The notes beneath the pieces were generated by a model. It was not told the origin of the DNA. It saw nothing but the letters and a program-made list of their open reading frames with translations, and made no database searches. Made by a program: the position numbers and the translations under genes. Below, piece after piece: positions 61,812-64,000 of a DNA stretch of 64,000 nucleotides. Location: contig NZ_CP063812.1 of the NCBI RefSeq assembly GCF_015277855.1, positions 744,001 through 808,000 of the forward strand. Reading direction: 5' to 3'. Each line of letters starts with the position of its first letter. The first letter of the stretch is position 1. The DNA is from Microbacterium cremeum. GTDB lineage: Bacteria; Actinomycetota; Actinomycetes; Actinomycetales; Microbacteriaceae.

Positions 61812-62810
61812 ATGGCCGGGCAGCTCCGACAATGGGTCCCAGATGTCCTCGGGGCTCCGTTCGAGCAGCTGACCTTGCCGCTCGGGGTCGACGACGAGGC
61901 CGGGCCTGTCGTCGCGACTCTGGTGCGCACCATCCCGAACCCTCTCACGTCGCTGTTCGCGCCGCTGCGCGACGTCGACGTGCTGGCGGTGCACGGCTGG
62001 TCGGACTATTTCTTCCAGCGCGAGGTGGCGCAGTTCTGGACGCGGCGCGGTGCGCGCTTCTACGCCCTCGACCTGCGCCGGTACGGGCGCAGCCTGCGCG
62101 ACGGTGACGCGCCGGGCTACATCGACGACCTCGACGACTACGACGCCGACATCGAGGCGGCGCTCGAGGCGATGGGGCAGACGGATGCCGGCACCCGGCG
62201 CCGGCTGGTGCTCCTCGGTCATTCGACCGGCGGTCTGACACTGACGCTGTGGGCGGACCGGCACCCGGGGCGCGCCGCCGCGCTCGTGCTCAACAGCCCG
62301 TGGCTCGAGTTGCAGCTCGGTGCGATCGGCCGCCAGGCGCTCGCGCCTCTCGTCGAGATGCGCGCGCGGCTGGACCCGCGCGGGTCGCAGCCGGCGGTCG
62401 ATCTCGGCTTCTACACGCGCGCCCAGGCCGAGATCGGCACCCTTCCGGCGGGGGAGGAGCAGGCGGCGTGGCGTCCCGAGCGCGGCTTCCCGACGGCGCC
62501 GGGCTGGCTCGCCGCGGTGCTGGACGGCCATCGCCGCGTCGCCGGCGGCGTCGAAGTCGGCTGTCCTGCGTTCGTGCTGCTCTCGGCCGAGTCGACCCCG
62601 CCGCTCGCGTGGCGGGACTCCATGACGTCGACCGACTCGGTACTGTGGGTCGACGACATCGCGCGGGCGGCCACGCGCATCGGGCGCCTCGTGACCATCG
62701 CGCGCATCGAGGGTGCGATCCACGACGTGTTCCTCTCGCGTCCCGGACCCCGTGCAGCGGCGTTCACGACGCTCGCGGAGTGGCTCGACGGCTACGTCGC
62801 ACGCGGCTGA
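61812..62810 (+). CDS. Alpha/beta hydrolase (lysophospholipase-like)
   Basis: A 332-residue alpha/beta hydrolase. The oxyanion region is DVLAVHGWSDYFFQREVAQF (about 56-75), the nucleophile elbow is LVLLGHSTGGLTLTLWADR (Ser about 138), an acid is likely in the STPPLAWRDS/DSVLWVDDI region, and His is in IEGAIHDVFLSRPG (about 303). It resembles the monoacylglycerol lipase-like serine hydrolases. It lies next to menaquinone genes but is longer than MenH and lacks its typical GHSMGG, so it is not called menH. Confidence 0.8.
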   Translation: MAGQLRQWVPDVLGAPFEQLTLPLGVDDEAGPVVATLVRTIPNPLTSLFAPLRDVDVLAVHGWSDYFFQREVAQFWTRRGARFYALDLRRYGRSLRDGDAPGYIDDLDDYDADIEAALEAMGQTDAGTRRRLVLLGHSTGGLTLTLWADRHPGRAAALVLNSPWLELQLGAIGRQALAPLVEMRARLDPRGSQPAVDLGFYTRAQAEIGTLPAGEEQAAWRPERGFPTAPGWLAAVLDGHRRVAGGVEVGCPAFVLLSAESTPPLAWRDSMTSTDSVLWVDDIARAATRIGRLVTIARIEGAIHDVFLSRPGPRAAAFTTLAEWLDGYVARG

Positions 62811-62814
62811 CAAA

Positions 62815-62834
62815 TGTCCCCCGAAGAGGGGACA
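62815..62834. terminator. Hairpin after the hydrolase gene
   Basis: TGTCCCC-CGAAGA-GGGGACA forms a perfect 7-bp stem starting 4 bases after the stop. There is no U tract, so it may end the hydrolase mRNA weakly. Confidence 0.45.
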
Positions 62835-62856
62835 GCGATGGTTCTACCAATCGGGA

Positions 62857-62862
62857 TACACT
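62857..62862 (+). promoter_or_regulatory. -10 hexamer TACACT of the candidate small RNA
   Basis: The hexamer ends 7 bases before the first base of hairpin 1 (62870). No convincing -35 is seen. Confidence 0.35.
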
Positions 62863-62869
62863 TCTACAC

Positions 62870-63010
62870 GAGGTGTCCCCAGCGCCTCACGGGAAGGCCC
62901 TCCCCAAGATCCTTCCCAGATCACGTCGTCAGGTGCCGTTCGCCGGGGGGTGGACGAGCGAATTATCGACGACGACAGGCCCCGGGTGTCCCCAGCACCC
63001 GGGGCCTTTT
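62870..63010 (+). ncRNA. Candidate small RNA with three C-rich hairpin loops
   Basis: About 141 nt with no credible reading frame. Hairpin 1 (62870-62888) is GAGGTG/CGCCTC with loop TCCCCAG. Hairpin 2 (62891-62917) is GGGAAGG/CCTTCCC with loop CCCTCCCCAAGAT. Hairpin 3 (62978-63006) is GGCCCCGGGTG/CACCCGGGGCC with the same loop TCCCCAG, followed by TTTT. The three TCCCCA loops could pair with G-rich ribosome-binding sites. The plan resembles actinobacterial 6C-type RNAs, which expose C-rich loops, but the loops here have four C in a row, not six, so it is not called 6C. A G-rich run (62944-62950) could pair with a loop. Confidence 0.5.
62978..63010 (+). terminator. Strong intrinsic terminator
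   Basis: Perfect 11-bp GC stem GGCCCCGGGTG/CACCCGGGGCC, 7-base loop TCCCCAG, then TTTT. It is the only terminator here with a T tract among the hairpins noted in the window. Confidence 0.85.
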
Positions 63011-63084
63011 CGTTGCCCGCGAGGTGTGAGAAACGCGGATGCCTCGAGCGGGCATTCTGCGGACCGGGGGCGGAGCTTCAACCG

Positions 63085-64000
63085 ATGACGATCCCGCGAA
63101 CGCTCCGCTCTCCTGGTGCGATCAGCCCTGACGCCCCTTGTAGCCCGCTCGCCCCATGGCGCGCGGCTCGCCTAGCGCGCGCGGCTCGCCCCAGCGCCCA
63201 CCGGTCGCCACGCCCCGCGCCGGCCAGCCGCTGCGCCGGGGTCAGCGCATGCGACCTGCCACACCTCGCGATCGCGAACGATCCGCACTCGTCGGTCATC
63301 TGCGTCGTCGATGCGGTGCACCTGGGGGACGACCTCCGCGACGGCAGGCCGCTCATCGGATCCGTGAGGCCGGGCGATGACAGGGGCGACTTCGGATCGC
63401 GCGCGCGCCAAGCGATCTCGTACCTCGAGTGCGCGACGCTGATCACCTTCGTGAACTGGGAATCGACGCCCACCGCGGAACTGTCGATCCTCATGGCGAT
63501 CACCTCCCATCTCAATCCGACGGCACGGGTCCGTCTCTCCCGCGGGCCCGCAGAAGACGTCCATGCCCTGCTCGCGGCTGGGCGGAGCGCGCCCCCGCTG
63601 CTCGAGCGGGCCGGGTGGGTCCACGCCCTCAACGATGAGCACGGTCCCGACATGACCGATCGCCGCGTGACGACGTCGCGGTACGAGCAGCCGCGGCCGT
63701 TCCACCCAGGCCGACTGTCGACGGTGTTGGACGAACTCGATTCCGGTCGACTGGGGGACCATCCTCCGGTCGGCCGGCTTCTGTCGCCTCGCGACCCGTG
63801 CCGGCGTCCTCGCGCGCTGGAACCATGTCGGCTCGGCGATCTGGATCGACCCGATCGCCGCGGATGTGGAGACCGCGACGACGGCGCAAGACCTGCCGTT
63901 CACGGGCCTCGACCTCGACGTGTACGGAATTCGCGACGCGCTCGACACCGCCGCGATCACAGATGACGAGCTCGCCGCCGGTCCTGTGGCCTGGAGCCGT
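63085..64000 (+). pseudogene. CobW/G3E GTPase-like protein, frameshifted and lacking its P-loop end
   Basis: From about 63,270 the frame reads SSVICVVDAVHLGDDLRDGR, then ATLITFVNWEST and DRRVTTSRYEQPRPFHPGRL, which match the end of the CobW GTPase part and the start of the CobW C-terminal domain (metal chaperone family). At 63753-63757 a run of five G breaks the frame. With four G the next frame continues as RSAGFCRLATRAGVLARWNH and SAIWIDPIAAD, again CobW-like, open to the window end. No Walker A motif is found upstream; 63085-63260 is low-complexity with repeated GCGCGCGGCTCGCC, so the 5' part looks lost or degenerate and the start is uncertain. Confidence 0.6.

Noticed and set aside
61812-62810. 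menH assignment for the alpha/beta hydrolase
   Set aside because: It has GHSTGG rather than GHSMGG, is about 80 residues longer than MenH, and shows lysophospholipase-like features.
62814-63029. 71-codon small ORF over the candidate small RNA
   Set aside because: Its composition is Arg/Pro/Gly-rich as random high-GC DNA, it has no ribosome site, and it runs through the terminator hairpin.
63750-63760. Programmed frameshift in the CobW-like gene
   Set aside because: A G run of five could allow slippage, but no stimulatory structure is evident and the P-loop end is missing too, so decay or sequencing error is simpler.

Overview
The window reads as a chromosomal segment of a high-GC Gram-positive actinobacterium, most likely Microbacteriaceae and perhaps Microbacterium. 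The evidence is the very high GC content, the many GTG starts, menaquinone genes with actinobacterial features, an F420-type oxidoreductase and a DDN-like protein, PadR/HAAS regulator pairs, and genus-style intergenic repeats. The assignment comes from gene content and composition only; no database search was run.

Layout. 1-12578: the 3' part of a giant secreted protein (over 4,100 codons visible, 5' end outside the window) with hemolysin-type calcium-binding repeats, two related lectin-like modules and a C-terminal Calx-beta domain. 12597-19175: a DDN-like protein, then an MMPL exporter coupled to a YhgE/Pip protein, divergent from a TetR regulator over two palindromic operators. 19359-27575: menC, a PadR/HAAS pair, an LLM flavin/F420 oxidoreductase, a 1.2-kb array of alternating 116/85-bp repeats, and metH. 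27641-31851: a small membrane protein, a one-polypeptide ECF transporter (T, A, A and S parts fused) and its companion lipoprotein. 31928-39418: menB, menE, a VOC protein, menA, a 171-bp repeat block, two small membrane proteins and a repeat-expanded menD. 39601-44602: PPK2 kinase, a methyltransferase, and a second PadR/HAAS pair followed by a DrrAB-type ABC exporter. 44779-52890: a LacI-controlled operon (binding protein, two permeases, GH31 alpha-xylosidase YicI, GH1 beta-glucosidase), probably for xyloglucan-type oligosaccharides. 53216-62810: a DUF885 peptidase-like protein, amidohydrolase, menF, DUF402 protein, menG, a polyprenyl diphosphate synthase, an FprA-type ferredoxin-NADP reductase and an alpha/beta hydrolase. 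62811-64000: a candidate structured small RNA with three C-rich loops and a strong terminator, then a frameshifted CobW-like gene that runs off the window.

How the genes work together. The window holds menF, menD, menC, menE, menB, menA and menG plus a likely side-chain synthase, so it encodes nearly all of the classical menaquinone pathway, in several pieces mixed with unrelated genes. No convincing menH or DHNA-CoA thioesterase gene is seen. The sugar operon has no ATPase gene, as is usual when a shared MsiK-type ATPase serves several importers.

Two global patterns stand out. First, about twenty genes have a TANNNT-like hexamer ending exactly 6 or 7 bases before the start codon and no Shine-Dalgarno, which predicts leaderless mRNAs and was used to choose starts. 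Second, a repeat family built on GGTCGTTGAGCGAGCG and AGCGAGACGAAACG is scattered between genes and has also entered two coding regions (the MMPL exporter and metH) as in-frame linkers.
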